A stretch of 64,000 nt of DNA from Thermogemmatispora tikiterensis (GCF_003268475.1 NZ_MCIF01000002.1:117037-181036), one strand, 5' to 3'. Positions 9,301-18,687 are shown, counted from the first letter of the stretch. Numbers and translations are program-made. The notes: generated by a model from the sequence alone, not told the origin.

Positions 9301-10288
9301 CTGTTCACTCCTTGATTGCATTCATGGTCCTTCTGACCGCCGTTGCTCCCCTCAGGCTGCGTGCCGCGATCGCAGCGGCGCATCGCGGGCGGCAGCAGGG
9401 CCAGTCAGAGGCCAGATGAGAGAAAGGCTCATGCAGCTCCCCTTCACTCAATTAGAAGGAGGAGGAGACAACGCCACAGATCTCGCTGCCCCATCCAGGC
9501 GTCCAAGGAGCAGAGGGAACGGCGCACCTCTCTTGCCTCCCGCCTCGACTGTCAGCCAGAGATGTCGCAGGGATCTCGTCGGGCACCATCCGCCTGCTTT
9601 CTTTAAGAGACATCTCTTGACAGAAAAGTCAGGTGTAGCTATACTTATCATGCATACCTGTTTTTTCTTAGATGATGCTACACGCGGGGACAGGCTGGCG
9701 GTCGACCAGCCCCTGCCCCGGCTCAGGCTCAGGTGTTCTCCTGATGCCAGGCGCTCGTCTGGCTGGAGCACAGGCAAATGACCGACTCACCTCTGTCACC
9801 TCTGGTGAACGATTCCTCACGATTCTCCCTTTCCTTCCTGCTCCACTCCCTGGAGCCAGTGAGCGACCGGGATGATGACCTCTCCGTTTCCGAAACGTCT
9901 ATCAGAGCGGCCACGCTGAGCCGCCCCAAGCACCCTACACCGACGTTCTGGATACAGGGAGGTAAGTATGCCACAGTATCTGAGGCACACGATTGCTTCG
10001 TCGAGCAAGGCGAGGAGCATCCCCTATTGCGGGCAGTGGCCGACCGGGTGGGCAGGGCGCGAGCTGAACCAGAGGATGCTCCGGAAACGAGGCCCCCTGT
10101 CCAGCTTCAGCCGGCACAGCGCGATCAGAGGTACTCAGGCGCCTCTCGTTGCCGTTTCCCCAGGAGGGGAAACGCTTCCACATTGGCCCGGCATAGCTAA
10201 AGACCAGTCCACCTTGCGGCGTCTCCAGGCCCGAGGCGGAAACGAGAACAGCCGCTGTTTGCCTTGCTGCATGTGGAGGTCGCGCATC
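9301..10288. other. Gene-poor stretch preceding the DUF6585 gene
   Basis: Nearly 1 kb with only overlapping short frames that resemble nothing. It contains one very good sigma-70-like promoter (listed separately) on the plus strand, 640 bases before the DUF6585-family start. A long untranslated leader or a missed small RNA is possible, but nothing further can be read from the sequence. Confidence 0.45.
9617..9645 (+). promoter_or_regulatory. Sigma-70-type promoter
   Basis: TTGACA at 9617-9622 and TATACT at 9640-9645 with an ideal 17-base spacer. No convincing gene begins within 600 bases downstream, so it may drive a non-coding RNA or the gene starting at 10289. Confidence 0.6.
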
Positions 10289-11248
10289 ATGTCTCAAGAT
10301 GCTTCCGCTCTGGTAACGCGCTACCAGCTGGGCCCCATCCTCCGCGAGTATAGGACTCGCTCGTTCCCCCAGCTGGTCGGACGCGCCTGGTTTGGCACCC
10401 TCAGCTGCCTGATGCTGGGTGGACTCTCTCTCGGAGGAATGTTTGCGATCGTACTACTGGGTGTCTTCCTCGTGACCGGGGCCTGGGAGCGAGTCCGCGA
10501 GGAATGGCTGGGATGGCTCTACTTCGCGTTGATCCTGGGAGGAAGTGCCCTTCTGGGAATTGCTTTCCTGTTGCTCCCCCTCCTGATCTTGATGGCTCTA
10601 ATCATCAAGGGAAGGATTCATTCGTGGCGAATCTATGTCTGCACTGAGGGACTGCTCGTCAAGAAAGGCCGAGTCAACGCCTTTCGTTGGGAGCAGATCG
10701 ATGCGCTCTGGCAGAAGCCTGCAGAGCACGACCTCTTACGGCATGGCATCCTCGTCCTCTGGCAGCGACCGGATACCTGTGACGTGCACATCCGGGGAGC
10801 CGGTGGAAGACAGGTGGTCTTGGAGCCTCACCTGTGGAGCCATTTCGGGGAGCTCTTCGCGTTCCTGGATCGCCAGATCAGCGCCCGTCTCCTGCCTCGC
10901 GCGCTCAACGCACTCAACGCGGGCGAAACCCTGGATTTCGGCGACCTCCAGGTGAATCAGAACGGTGTGAGCCTCCTGAGGCCGGAGCTGGGCGGCAAGG
11001 CTTCAGCCACGGTGCCGTGGTCAGATATAGGCGATCTCAAGATCAAGATCAGGAGAGGCGGTCTTGGACTCCCTACTTTTGTGGATGATCCGCTGGCTCC
11101 CAGACCGACCGACCACTATTGCGTCGTGGTAGAAAAACGTGACCAGACGCGCATGCGCTGGGATGTGCCTACTGTGACCAATGTCAGTGTACTGCTGGCA
11201 ATCAAGGAGATCCAGCTGGGGAAGCCGCCCGACCAGGCTGCTCCCTAG
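10289..11248 (+). CDS. DUF6585-family membrane protein
   Basis: 319 aa. The start MSQDASALVTRYQLGPIL at 10289 is chosen because GGAGGT lies 9 bases upstream, although the frame is open further upstream. Two long hydrophobic segments follow an N-terminal cytosolic stretch (about residues 34-63 and 77-104). A soluble part then contains YVCTEGLLVKKGRVNAFRWE and QIDALW. The pattern of a TM hairpin followed by 'GL..r.g....frW..I..vw' matches DUF6585 proteins, which have no assigned role. A second beta-rich module (LDFGDLQVNQNGVSL, TVPWSDIGDLKIK) follows. It is probably a membrane-anchored protein with PH-like folds. No operon partner is evident. Confidence 0.75.
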   Translation: MSQDASALVTRYQLGPILREYRTRSFPQLVGRAWFGTLSCLMLGGLSLGGMFAIVLLGVFLVTGAWERVREEWLGWLYFALILGGSALLGIAFLLLPLLILMALIIKGRIHSWRIYVCTEGLLVKKGRVNAFRWEQIDALWQKPAEHDLLRHGILVLWQRPDTCDVHIRGAGGRQVVLEPHLWSHFGELFAFLDRQISARLLPRALNALNAGETLDFGDLQVNQNGVSLLRPELGGKASATVPWSDIGDLKIKIRRGGLGLPTFVDDPLAPRPTDHYCVVVEKRDQTRMRWDVPTVTNVSVLLAIKEIQLGKPPDQAAP

Positions 11249-11249
11249 C

Positions 11250-11560
11250 CGCCAGCAGCATCAGTGCTCCTGCCAGCGGGACGATGCGATAGCGCCTGAG
11301 CTTGGAGACCAGCAGGCAATCGGCGATCGAGCCCACGGTCGCCTCCAACAAGAGCGAGATGAGTGAGGCAGCACTAGAGCTGAGGGAGGCCTGACCAGGC
11401 ATAGCTTGGCTTGCATAAAGAGCAGGGCCGTGGCCATTAGCAGCTCTGCCACCTGAACAGAGGCCCAGGGGCAGGTCTCTCCTCCCCAGCTTAGTCCGAG
11501 CAAGAGGCAGATTGCCGCCGCGGCGGCAATGAGGAAGCCTGGCGGGTCGAGCAGCCTGAG
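11250..11560 (-). pseudogene. MFS transporter fragment
   Basis: On the minus strand RLLRLLDPPGFLIAAAAAIC and LLLGLSWGGETCPWASVQVA read as one frame. The block GLSWGG..-PW.S.QV is the loop between the central helices of DHA2-type MFS exporters. A change of frame then gives LLVSKLRRYRIVPLAGALML, also MFS-like. Both ends of the transporter are missing. It lies tail-to-tail with the DUF6585 gene. Identification rests on these two blocks only. Confidence 0.55.
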
Positions 11561-11595
11561 CAGGCGTCGAGGACAGAAAGAGGCGTCAGGAGCGT

Positions 11596-12402
11596 TTATC
11601 CAAAAGAGTACCGCTCTTCACGACGATAGGCCCAGACTGCCAGACTCAAGAAGATCACGCTGTAAAGAACAAGCAGCCATACAGTATTGCCGATCGTGCC
11701 GATGTGCACACCGACCGCATTCCAGGCCAGAAGGGCCAGGAGATAGAATGGTGAGTAGGGGGCTATGTTTTGTAGGGCGGCGGGAAGCTGCGTTAGCGGG
11801 ACAAACACCCCCGAGGCAAACGCCAGGATGAAAAATGATAGGTTGATAATGGGGGTCGCTCCCGCCGGGTTGACAAGATTGCCAATGGCAAAGCCGAGCA
11901 GGATAAAGGGCAACACACCCAGCAGCAGAGAAGCGATCAATGTGACCCACGAGATAGCACTGAGCTGCACACCACCTACCATCAGAGCAAAGCCACAGAG
12001 GACAAGTAAGATGATCAGAGCAGAGAGCAGAGCTGTCACCACTTTGGCCAGCAGGTAGATCGAAGCTGGCAAAGGAGTAGCTCGCATCAGGAGGTTCAAG
12101 CGCTGTCCTCGCTCATTGGCAATGCTCACCCCAAAGGAATAGAGCACCACATTGATGATACTATAGGTGGCAACAGAGGCAAGAGCATAGGCGTGCCGAC
12201 TGATCCCGCCCTCCAGGCTGTTTGCTTTGCCCAATCCTCCCAGCAGGCTGTAGAGGACGAGCGGAAGCAGCAAGCCGGGTACCAGAAAACTGGGGGTGCG
12301 CCACAGGCGCAATCCCTCCGCCTGCACCTGCGGCCAGAGCATTGCCCTCCAAGGCGCAACGAGTCTGCGGGTAGAGGACCCTGGCGTTACTCTGGCGGGC
12401 AT
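11596..12402 (-). CDS. ABC-2 type exporter permease
   Basis: 268 aa with about six membrane segments, the usual size for an ABC-2 (DrrB/NodJ-like) permease. Characteristic features are the amphipathic start PWRAMLWPQVQAEGLRLWRT and the cytosolic loop SIANERGQRLNLLMRATPLP. Near the C-terminus it has FASGVFVPLTQLPAALQNIA, followed by a final membrane span. It starts 3 bases after the stop of the ATPase gene, so the two are co-translated. It should form the membrane channel of a homodimeric-type drug or lipid exporter under control of the TetR gene at 13675-14334. Confidence 0.9.
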   Translation of the reverse strand: MPARVTPGSSTRRLVAPWRAMLWPQVQAEGLRLWRTPSFLVPGLLLPLVLYSLLGGLGKANSLEGGISRHAYALASVATYSIINVVLYSFGVSIANERGQRLNLLMRATPLPASIYLLAKVVTALLSALIILLVLCGFALMVGGVQLSAISWVTLIASLLLGVLPFILLGFAIGNLVNPAGATPIINLSFFILAFASGVFVPLTQLPAALQNIAPYSPFYLLALLAWNAVGVHIGTIGNTVWLLVLYSVIFLSLAVWAYRREERYSFG

Positions 12403-12405
12403 ACT

Positions 12406-13356
12406 TCAACCTCCTTTCGCTTCAGATTCAGCACGAGTGAGCTGGAGAAAAGCCTCCTCCAGGCTGGCCTCAGTGATCGTGAGATTTGTGATTTCACCAG
12501 GCTGGGTGAGTAGAGCTCGCAGCACCGTTTCCAGCTGCGGCGTCAGCAAACTCACACGATGCCCCTGTATTTCAAGTTGGGAGACCGGGAGCTGGTCAAA
12601 GAAGCCGGCTGGCAGCGGCTCGTTCACCTCGAAAGCGATACGCCTGTTCGTAACCTGCGCTTTCAGGAGAGCTGGAGGGGCATCGGCACGCACCCGGCCA
12701 TGATCAAGAAGAATGATACGGTCGGCCAGGGTATCGGCTTCTTCCAGGTAGTGAGTGGTCAGCACGATGGTCTTCCCCAGCTGACGAAAGGCGCGCAGCT
12801 GCTCCCAGAAATGGCGGCGGGCCTCTACATCCAGCCCAGTTGTGGGTTCATCTAGAAAAAAGACATCAGGATCACCGCAGATAGCCAGTGCGAAGTAGAG
12901 CCGCTGGCGCTGCCCGCCAGATAATGATCCCACGTGAGTCATGGCCTTCTTCTGTAGACCAGCCATTTCAAGCACCTGAGCCAGAGGCAAAGGATGGGGA
13001 TAATAGCTGCGAAAAAGCGTAATGATTTCGCGCACCGTGAGGTTGAGTGGCACGCCAGATTCCTGCAACATGCACCCGCAGCGACTCCGTGCCCGGCGGT
13101 CGCGGGGATCAAGGCCAAACAAGCGCACCTGACCGTGAGAGGGGCGACGCAGGCCAAGCATCAGGCCGATGGCAGTGGTCTTTCCTGCACCGTTAGGCCC
13201 AAGTAGCGCCACAGCCTGGCCCTCAGGAATGGCAAAGCTGACGTGTTGCAACGCTTCCACCGTGCCGAAAGACCGTGAGACATCTTCCAGCTCAATAGCT
13301 GGCCTCTGGGAGACCTCTTCGACTGTTTGCGCTCTATGAGTGGCTGAAGTGAACAT
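12406..13356 (-). CDS. ABC transporter ATP-binding protein (DrrA-like)
   Basis: 316 aa. Walker A is LLGPNGAGKTTAIGLMLGL, the Q-loop region is MLQESGVPLNLTVREII, the signature is LSGGQRQRL, and Walker B is DVFFLDEPTTGLD. The H-loop is TTHYLEEADTLADRI. A C-terminal extension of about 80 residues (INEP-type domain seen in drug exporters) follows. The N-terminal 20 residues MFTSATHRAQTVEEVSQRPA are an extra tail before the domain start AIELEDVSRSFG. It powers the permease encoded immediately downstream. All catalytic motifs are intact. Confidence 0.95.
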   Translation of the reverse strand: MFTSATHRAQTVEEVSQRPAIELEDVSRSFGTVEALQHVSFAIPEGQAVALLGPNGAGKTTAIGLMLGLRRPSHGQVRLFGLDPRDRRARSRCGCMLQESGVPLNLTVREIITLFRSYYPHPLPLAQVLEMAGLQKKAMTHVGSLSGGQRQRLYFALAICGDPDVFFLDEPTTGLDVEARRHFWEQLRAFRQLGKTIVLTTHYLEEADTLADRIILLDHGRVRADAPPALLKAQVTNRRIAFEVNEPLPAGFFDQLPVSQLEIQGHRVSLLTPQLETVLRALLTQPGEITNLTITEASLEEAFLQLTRAESEAKGG

Positions 13357-13393
13357 AGTGAGTACCTCTCAGGTGCCTCTTTGTAAGCTCAGG

Positions 13394-13594
13394 TTAGTCA
13401 TTGCTCTCGCTCTCATTTCCTCGACTCCTCAGCCTGAAGAGAAGGCGCACGAAGATGAAGGCCAGAAGAGCGAGCAAGATGATCGTCAGTGGTTGAAGTG
13501 TGCCAGCATGCACAAGGCGATACACCAGGTAAGCCGCAAGGGCTACGATTATGCCCATTGAGAGCAGTGGAGGTAAGCGTAGGAGGCCTGTCAT
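13394..13594 (-). CDS. Small two-TM membrane protein
   Basis: 66 aa with two hydrophobic segments (LLSMGIIVALAAYLVYRLV and LTIILLALLAFIFVRLLFRL) and an acidic/basic tail. It lies between the TetR gene and the ABC ATPase gene in the same direction, 37 bases before the ATPase. It is directly behind the TetR-type operator, so it is the first gene of the regulated transporter operon. It could be a small accessory subunit; no family was recognised. Confidence 0.65.
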   Translation of the reverse strand: MTGLLRLPPLLSMGIIVALAAYLVYRLVHAGTLQPLTIILLALLAFIFVRLLFRLRSRGNESESND

Positions 13595-13611
13595 GCAGAG
13601 TGTACCTCTTA

Positions 13612-13633
13612 ATTAGTTATTTAGCTAACTAAT
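13612..13633. promoter_or_regulatory. TetR-type operator, promoter of the ABC operon
   Basis: Perfect 8-bp inverted repeat ATTAGTTA-TTTAGC-TAACTAAT, 18 bases before the small membrane gene at 13594. The same half-sites and 6-base spacing recur upstream of the TetR gene (14359-14380). It is therefore the likely binding site of that repressor. Confidence 0.75.
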
Positions 13634-13674
13634 ACTGGGCAAAAATATGCATCCATCTGGACTGCCACAGCCTT

Positions 13675-14334
13675 TCAGGTACTACTCCGGCCAGGTGTGT
13701 TTTGGCGAGGCAGCAGGCCATAGACGTAGAGCCCGACCAGCGCTTCGGCTAAGCCCTCCAGGCTGGACGACGGCGTATTACCGGGTCCACGCATGCTGAC
13801 TGTCGCGATCAGGGTGCGCGTCAGAATATACGATACGAGCGCAGGATTGATAGTATTCATCTGCCTCTGCGCTATTTGCCTCTCCAGGTATTCACGAAAT
13901 CGCTGTGCCAGGTGTCTGGCCAGGCCGCTAACGGCTCGCCGCTCCTCCTCATTGCTCAACTCCCCATCAGGGATGCGACTGCCGGCGACTTGATACATGA
14001 CGCGGAGTAGATGGCTGGCAGGAGGGGTCGACAAAAGTCGCACAGTCTCTTTCAGTAGCTGAGTCAGGCCACTGGCCAAGTCAGCTTCATCTACCTGCGC
14101 AAAAATAGCATCAAGCTGAGCGATCACCTGGTCAGTATAATAGGCGGCAGTGGCAAAGTAGACATCGGCCTTACTGGCAAAGTAGAAGTAGATCAACCCC
14201 TGATTTACACCGGCGCGTTCGGCAATGGCCTTATTAGTCGCCGCCTCAAATCCTTGCTCGGCGAAAATCTCCAGGGCCGCCTCCAGGATCTTCTGACGCC
14301 GATCAATCCCCGGCATTGCTGGCTTGCGCGGCAT
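13675..14334 (-). CDS. TetR-family transcriptional repressor
   Basis: 219 aa. The N-terminal DNA-binding domain (about residues 12-60) reads RRQKILEAALEIFAEQGFEA, AERAGVNQGLIYFYFASKAD and VYFATAAY. The rest is the helical ligand and dimerisation domain. It lies upstream of, and parallel to, a small membrane gene and an ABC exporter. The same inverted repeat is present before both its own start and the exporter operon, so it very likely represses both and responds to a transported compound. The start is MPRKPAMPG at 14334, 24 bases from the upstream operator. Confidence 0.92.
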   Translation of the reverse strand: MPRKPAMPGIDRRQKILEAALEIFAEQGFEAATNKAIAERAGVNQGLIYFYFASKADVYFATAAYYTDQVIAQLDAIFAQVDEADLASGLTQLLKETVRLLSTPPASHLLRVMYQVAGSRIPDGELSNEEERRAVSGLARHLAQRFREYLERQIAQRQMNTINPALVSYILTRTLIATVSMRGPGNTPSSSLEGLAEALVGLYVYGLLPRQNTPGRSST

Positions 14335-14683
14335 GGCCCATCGCCTTCCTCACACTTTATTAGTTATCTGATTAAATAATAATTGCTGGCATGCACTTTG
14401 TCAAGGCCGGCTCAGTGAAAGATCACCTCTACGGGGTGAAGTTCCTTCCCAGACGGGTCCTCTGTGCGAGACTTTGCCTTTACGCACAGTCTGCCCTGTT
14501 CGAGGCGGCAGGGTTACAATTGTGAAGAGGGGCAAAGCCTGAGCAGTACTGGCGGTGATTGGTACACCTGCATTCCCGGCTACGGGTGCTAACCCCTTTT
14601 CTGGTCGACCTGTTGATGCCTTCAGGCATGTCTGACTCTTCCGGATCGAGAGCAGAGAGACAGAGAAAGGTGAGGTAATACGC
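14335..14683. other. Intergenic region with TetR promoter
   Basis: Holds the TetR operator at its left end. The rest has no recognisable gene on either strand. Confidence 0.5.
14359..14380. promoter_or_regulatory. TetR-type operator, autoregulatory copy
   Basis: ATTAGTTA-TCTGAT-TAAATAAT: one mismatch to a perfect inverted repeat, with the same half-site and spacer length as the operator at 13612-13633. It sits 25 bases before the TetR start, which predicts autorepression. Confidence 0.7.
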
Positions 14684-15216
14684 ATGCGACCTGTGCGACC
14701 GTTCTGGCTGGGCTTGGCCCTGGTTCTCTGTTGCCTTTTTCTAGGAGGCATCGCTGCTTCCACAGGCAAGCAGGCGACAGCAATGTCCGTTCAGACTCCG
14801 CTGGCCAGTAGCACACCATCTCGGAGGCCCCTCGGTCTTCCTGCTATCCACCCATTGCTTCCTCTGCCTGCCTCCAACCCGTCGGCGCCCCGGTTCACGA
14901 TCGCTGATGTGCGAGCATACCTGGCAACCCATCTGTTCTTGGGGGCAAAGTCGTATCAGGGGCCACTGCAAGCATTGTGACTATGCAGTTTATGACCAGT
15001 GAGCAGGCGAGTGCCCTGATGCATGGTGCAGACACCGGGCTTCCTGCAACAGCTCCTGTGTGCTATGTCAAGCTGCGCGGACCCTTTACTCTGGAAGGGT
15101 TGCCCGTCCCACCGGGAGCCAGGCAAGTGCCCATCGTCCCCTATGAGGTGGAAATCTTCGATGGCCAGACTGGAAACTTGCTCAAGGTATGGACTCCTGC
15201 GACTCAGGGGAGCTGA
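14684..15216 (+). pseudogene. Secreted hypothetical protein, frameshifted in a G5 tract
   Basis: The N-terminus RPFWLGLALVLCCLFLGGIA is a clear signal peptide or membrane anchor, followed by a Pro/Ser-rich linker and FTIADVRAYLATHLFLG. One missing G in the GGGGG run at about 14940 breaks the frame. The other frame continues naturally with GKVVSGATASIVTMQFMTSE, then LPATAPVCYVKLRGPFTLEG and YEVEIFDGQTGNLLKVW, to 15216. The last block resembles the domains that report a small exported binding protein, but I cannot name a family. A sequencing error in the homopolymer is a fair alternative to decay. Confidence 0.65.
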
Positions 15217-15334
15217 GCATGGCAGGACTCTGGTGGCTCTCACGGAACTGACGGCAGGCAGAGTGCGTCAATATTTAGGCAAAGCATGACTTGTTTGACC
15301 TGCTCACCCCAGAGTATGCAAACAGGAGAGAGAG

Positions 15335-16227
15335 ATGAGCACCAGCGGTCACAGCCAGGCGCTTGCTCCTGCAGGTTCCCTTCATAGCGAGCCAGTGCCT
15401 CTTGAGCAAGAGGAGCACAAGAGCAGCCATCTTCCTGCTGGTCAAAGGCTACAAAGACAGGCCTCTTTCCAGCCGCCGGATGCCTATAGCCCTGCTCTGC
15501 TCGCCCGAAAGCGAGCACGGACCAGCTATCTCGCTCTGGGGGTCGCTTTCTGCTGTCTCCTCCTGATCGGAAGTCTCATCATTGTGCTACGGGGTACCCC
15601 ATCATCACGCGGAAAACAGCCCTCAATCCCACCGGCTCCAGCAGTATGGCAGGTGCAGCCCCCCTGCTCGTGCACAAGAGCGCCGGCGTCTTTGCCCTCA
15701 AAGAGATCGAGATCACCACCGGCAGGGAGTTTCGCTTCTATTATGCGTTCCAGGCAGCCCAGCAGGGAGCGCTCTCTGTCACTGCGGTCTCGTCGCTGCA
15801 GACGAAGCAGGGGCAATCATGGCTCCCACTTGCAACCACCGTGATGCCGTTGGGAACGATTGATGGCATCAGCGTCGGGCTGATTCGCGTGCAGTTCCTG
15901 GATCGGGGTGGGCAAACCATTACGCTGCGGGTGACCTCTTCGGCAGAAAGCGGTGTGCTGTGGCAGCTCACGCCACTCAGACAGCTGGTAGCCGAGCCTT
16001 ATCCTGAGGGGGGAGGTTTCTACCGGCTGCCAGTCGATCAAGAGCTGTTTCCAGTGATCATCTGGTCTGGGCCATACTCGAAGCCCGGGGTACAGCCCAT
16101 GGTTCCCCTCTTGAGGGACACCACGGGCGCGCACGCCATTTTCCTGGAAGTAGACTATACGGGCAAAGTGGCGGTGATCACCAGAGAGCAATGTCTGCGG
16201 ATGGCGAACGCGCAGATCTGTCAGTAA
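15335..16227 (+). pseudogene. Membrane-anchored hypothetical protein, frameshifted
   Basis: Residues 1-70 are polar. A membrane segment follows (YLALGVAFCCLLLIGSLIIV). Near 15610 (GGAAAAC) the frame shifts and continues as KTALNPTGSSSMAGAAPLLV, VFALKEIEITTGREFRFYYA and LPVDQELFPVIIWSGPYSKP, ending at 16227. The outside part looks like a beta-rich extracellular domain. No family was recognised. With the frameshift repaired it would be a bitopic protein of about 297 aa. It follows the secreted hypothetical gene in the same direction, so the two may form an operon. Confidence 0.6.
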
Positions 16228-16821
16228 AAGATGAAAGGCTGGGCCAGCACTGAGCTGCGATGGCCCTGGCAGGTCCGGAGTGGGCTTATATGCGGCGCAT
16301 CGATCAGCGGAACGGGGGCCTGAGGGGAAGCTGCACCCAGGTCTGAGCAGGACTCGGAAGGGCCGACGGGCTCAAGCTGAGGGTGCGCCGCGATATTCCA
16401 CTCTGCTCAACAAGAAGGGCGGAGGGCGTTTCCATGCACCCCGCTCATCTTTCATGAATGTATCACGCAGCGAAATGTCAATCAAGCATTCGGCAGCCCT
16501 GGATCACAGGTGTCCTTCCGCGCAGCCAGCGCGCTAGCTTCTGCGGCTGATGGTCGTCCAGGCCGTGCGTCTTTTGCAGCTTATGCTGTTGACTTCAAGG
16601 ATCTCGGCTGCCGGGTCTTCACGCAGCGATCCTCGAATGGCTCTCCAGGTGGCACAAAGCCCTCTCTTCGCGCTGGGATCGTTCCCAAACAGGGCCTTCA
16701 GCAGCCTTTTTTGGGAGATGCTCGCCTCCGCTTGACGGAGGCTGCCTGAGATGCTATCGTAGAAGAGGTACCGTTGGAAGCCGAAGGAGAGCCCGCCTGG
16801 GCTTGAAACGGCAGCAGCGCA
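16228..16821. other. Gene-poor stretch containing a hairpin repeat
   Basis: No gene could be supported. It contains one copy of a 48-bp repeat element also present at 23.5 kb (listed separately). Confidence 0.5.
16594..16641 (+). repeat. Dispersed hairpin element, copy 1
   Basis: About 41 of 48 bases match the reverse complement of 23518-23565. Its arms are TTCAAGGATC and GATCCTCGAA, an inverted repeat with one mismatch around a 24-base loop. The arrangement is REP-like: a small palindromic element in non-coding DNA. Confidence 0.65.
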
Positions 16822-17682
16822 ATGAACAAACCACGGGATGAGAGACAGCGCCTGAGAGAAACTGCCAGCTTCTGGAGAGACACCGATCTGGGTGATCTCG
16901 AGGTGCTGCACGCCAGCTATCTGACCCATGCTTTTGCCCCCCATCGCCACGCTTCGTTTGCGCTGAGCGTCATCGATCAGGGAGCAGGAGCCCTCTGGTA
17001 CCGTGGCGCCACCCATCTTGCGCCCGCCGGCAGTCAGGTCTGGCTCAATCCCGATGAGATCCACACCGGTCAGGTCGCTGGAACGCAGGGGTGGGTCTAC
17101 CGCGCCATCTATCCAGGCACGGAACTGGTCGCTGAGCTGGCTGCGACCATTGCCGGGCGTTCCTGGCGCGCCTATTTTTCGCCGACGCCCATTCTCTTTG
17201 ACCAGACACTGGCAGACCTCCTGAGGCGCTTGCAGACAGCGCTGGCCGAGAACAGGCCCTTACTCGAGCGTGAGTCCTGGCTCCTGCACACCTATGCCTA
17301 TTTGCTCACCCGCCACGCAGAGCGACCGCTGACGATCCCACCTCTCCGCACAGAACCGCGAGCCATCCGTGTGGCCAGAGAGTACCTGGAAGCGCACTTT
17401 CCCCAAAATATATCGCTGACGCACCTGGCCGGAGTGACCGGTCTCTCGCCGTTCCATCTGGCACGCACCTTCCATCAAGTGATGGGGTTGCCGCCCCATG
17501 CGTACCTGAATCAGCTTCGTCTGGAGCATGCCAAGCGGCTCTTACTGGCAGGGCATCCCATCGCCACAGTGGCTTACACCGTTGGCTTCGCCGATCAAAG
17601 CCACCTGACCAGACAGTTCAAACGTGTCTATGGCGTGACCCCGGGGCAGGTGTTGCCCCACCGCAAGAATAGACAAGACTGA
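16822..17682 (+). CDS. AraC-family transcriptional regulator
   Basis: 286 aa. The N-terminal AraC_binding cupin (about residues 20-150) contains THAFAPHRHASFALSVIDQG and GSQVWLNPDEIHTGQ. The C-terminal double helix-turn-helix (about 185-282) contains ISLTHLAGVTGLSPFHLART, FHQVMGLPPHAYL, RLEHAKRLLLAGHPIATVAY and GFADQSHLTRQFKRVYGVTP. The second motif matches the AraC signature well. The EamA transporter gene follows 63 bases downstream in the same direction, an arrangement often seen for AraC regulators that control an adjacent exporter. Both domains are full length. Confidence 0.93.
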   Translation: MNKPRDERQRLRETASFWRDTDLGDLEVLHASYLTHAFAPHRHASFALSVIDQGAGALWYRGATHLAPAGSQVWLNPDEIHTGQVAGTQGWVYRAIYPGTELVAELAATIAGRSWRAYFSPTPILFDQTLADLLRRLQTALAENRPLLERESWLLHTYAYLLTRHAERPLTIPPLRTEPRAIRVAREYLEAHFPQNISLTHLAGVTGLSPFHLARTFHQVMGLPPHAYLNQLRLEHAKRLLLAGHPIATVAYTVGFADQSHLTRQFKRVYGVTPGQVLPHRKNRQD

Positions 17683-17699
17683 GCCTCTTGCCCGTCGGT

Positions 17700-17716
17700 A
17701 TGCTGTGTCATAGCAT
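17700..17716. promoter_or_regulatory. Small inverted repeat between araC-type and eamA-type genes
   Basis: ATGCT-N7-AGCAT in the 63-base gap. It could be a hairpin or half-operator that tunes expression of the transporter. Evidence is limited to the symmetry. Confidence 0.3.
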
Positions 17717-17745
17717 CTGCTCTCCTACTACAGACAGGAGGTCCT

Positions 17746-18687
17746 ATGACACAGAAAGGCTGGTTCCTCTTTCTGGCAATGGCCCTCTTCTGGGGGATTC
17801 CCTACTTCTTTATCAAGCTAGCGGTGAGGGAACTTGATCCCCTGGTGGTCGTCTTTGCCCGTGTGGCCATTGCGACCGCAGTGCTGTTGCCAGTAGCAGC
17901 CCACCAACACATCTTGAGAGCGGTGGGCAAGAGATGGTACCTTCTTCCTCTCCTTTCCTTGATCCAGATCGTCGGACCATTTCTCTTCGTCAGTTATGGG
18001 GAGCAGCACCTTGCATCCTCACTGACGAGCTTACTGATCGCGGCTGAACCGCTGCTGGTCGTCCTGCTCGCGCTCCGCTTCGAGCGGAGCGAAAGGGTCA
18101 GCTGGCTGCGCCTGGTTGGATTACTCACAGGCATGGGAGGTGTCGTCCTGCTAGTGGGTTTAGATATGGGGGGCGATGGGCAATCGCTGCTGGGAGCCGG
18201 GCTGGTACTGCTGGCGACCACAGGCTATGCTGCTGGGGCCTTACTCGTCAAACAACCCGTCATCACTTCGCTTCCTCGCCTGAGTGTAGTCACCAGCGAA
18301 TGCACTCTTGCGACCCTCGTACTGGCCCCGTTCGCGATCATACGCTGGCCTGGCAGGCTTCCCAGCCTCGAGGTGATCGCCAGCCTGCTGGTGCTGGGAC
18401 TGGTCTGTACGGCGCTGGCCTGGTTAACATTTTTCGCTCTCGTGGCCGAAGTGGGGGCCAGCCGTGGCACCGTTTTCACCTATGCCAACCCTGCCGTTTC
18501 CGTGCTCCTGGGCGTCGCATTCTTGCATGAGGCGCTCACCGTGGCCACGATAGCCGGTTTCCTGCTCATTCTGATCGGCTCCTGGCTCTCGACGACGGGC
18601 ACCGTGCCGCTGGGAAAGCGTTTCCTTCGGAGCGACCGCCGCGCTCCTCAAGCGGGTGCCGACACTCTGCGACAGGAGCGTTCTTGA
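17746..18687 (+). CDS. EamA/DMT-family transporter
   Basis: 313 aa with ten hydrophobic segments in two EamA halves. The N-terminus LFLAMALFWGIPYFFIKLAV and the helix VFARVAIATAVLLPVAA are typical of RhaT/YdcZ-like drug/metabolite transporters. The second half contains GTVFTYANPAVSVLLGVAFL and EALTVATIAGFLLILIGSWL. An AGGAGGT Shine-Dalgarno precedes the start. It is probably a metabolite or drug exporter paired with the AraC-type regulator upstream. Confidence 0.92.
   Translation: MTQKGWFLFLAMALFWGIPYFFIKLAVRELDPLVVVFARVAIATAVLLPVAAHQHILRAVGKRWYLLPLLSLIQIVGPFLFVSYGEQHLASSLTSLLIAAEPLLVVLLALRFERSERVSWLRLVGLLTGMGGVVLLVGLDMGGDGQSLLGAGLVLLATTGYAAGALLVKQPVITSLPRLSVVTSECTLATLVLAPFAIIRWPGRLPSLEVIASLLVLGLVCTALAWLTFFALVAEVGASRGTVFTYANPAVSVLLGVAFLHEALTVATIAGFLLILIGSWLSTTGTVPLGKRFLRSDRRAPQAGADTLRQERS

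Noticed and set aside
9778..10200. 140-codon plus-strand gene upstream of the DUF6585 gene
   Set aside because: No ribosome-binding site, no recognisable fold, and other frames cover the same stretch equally well.
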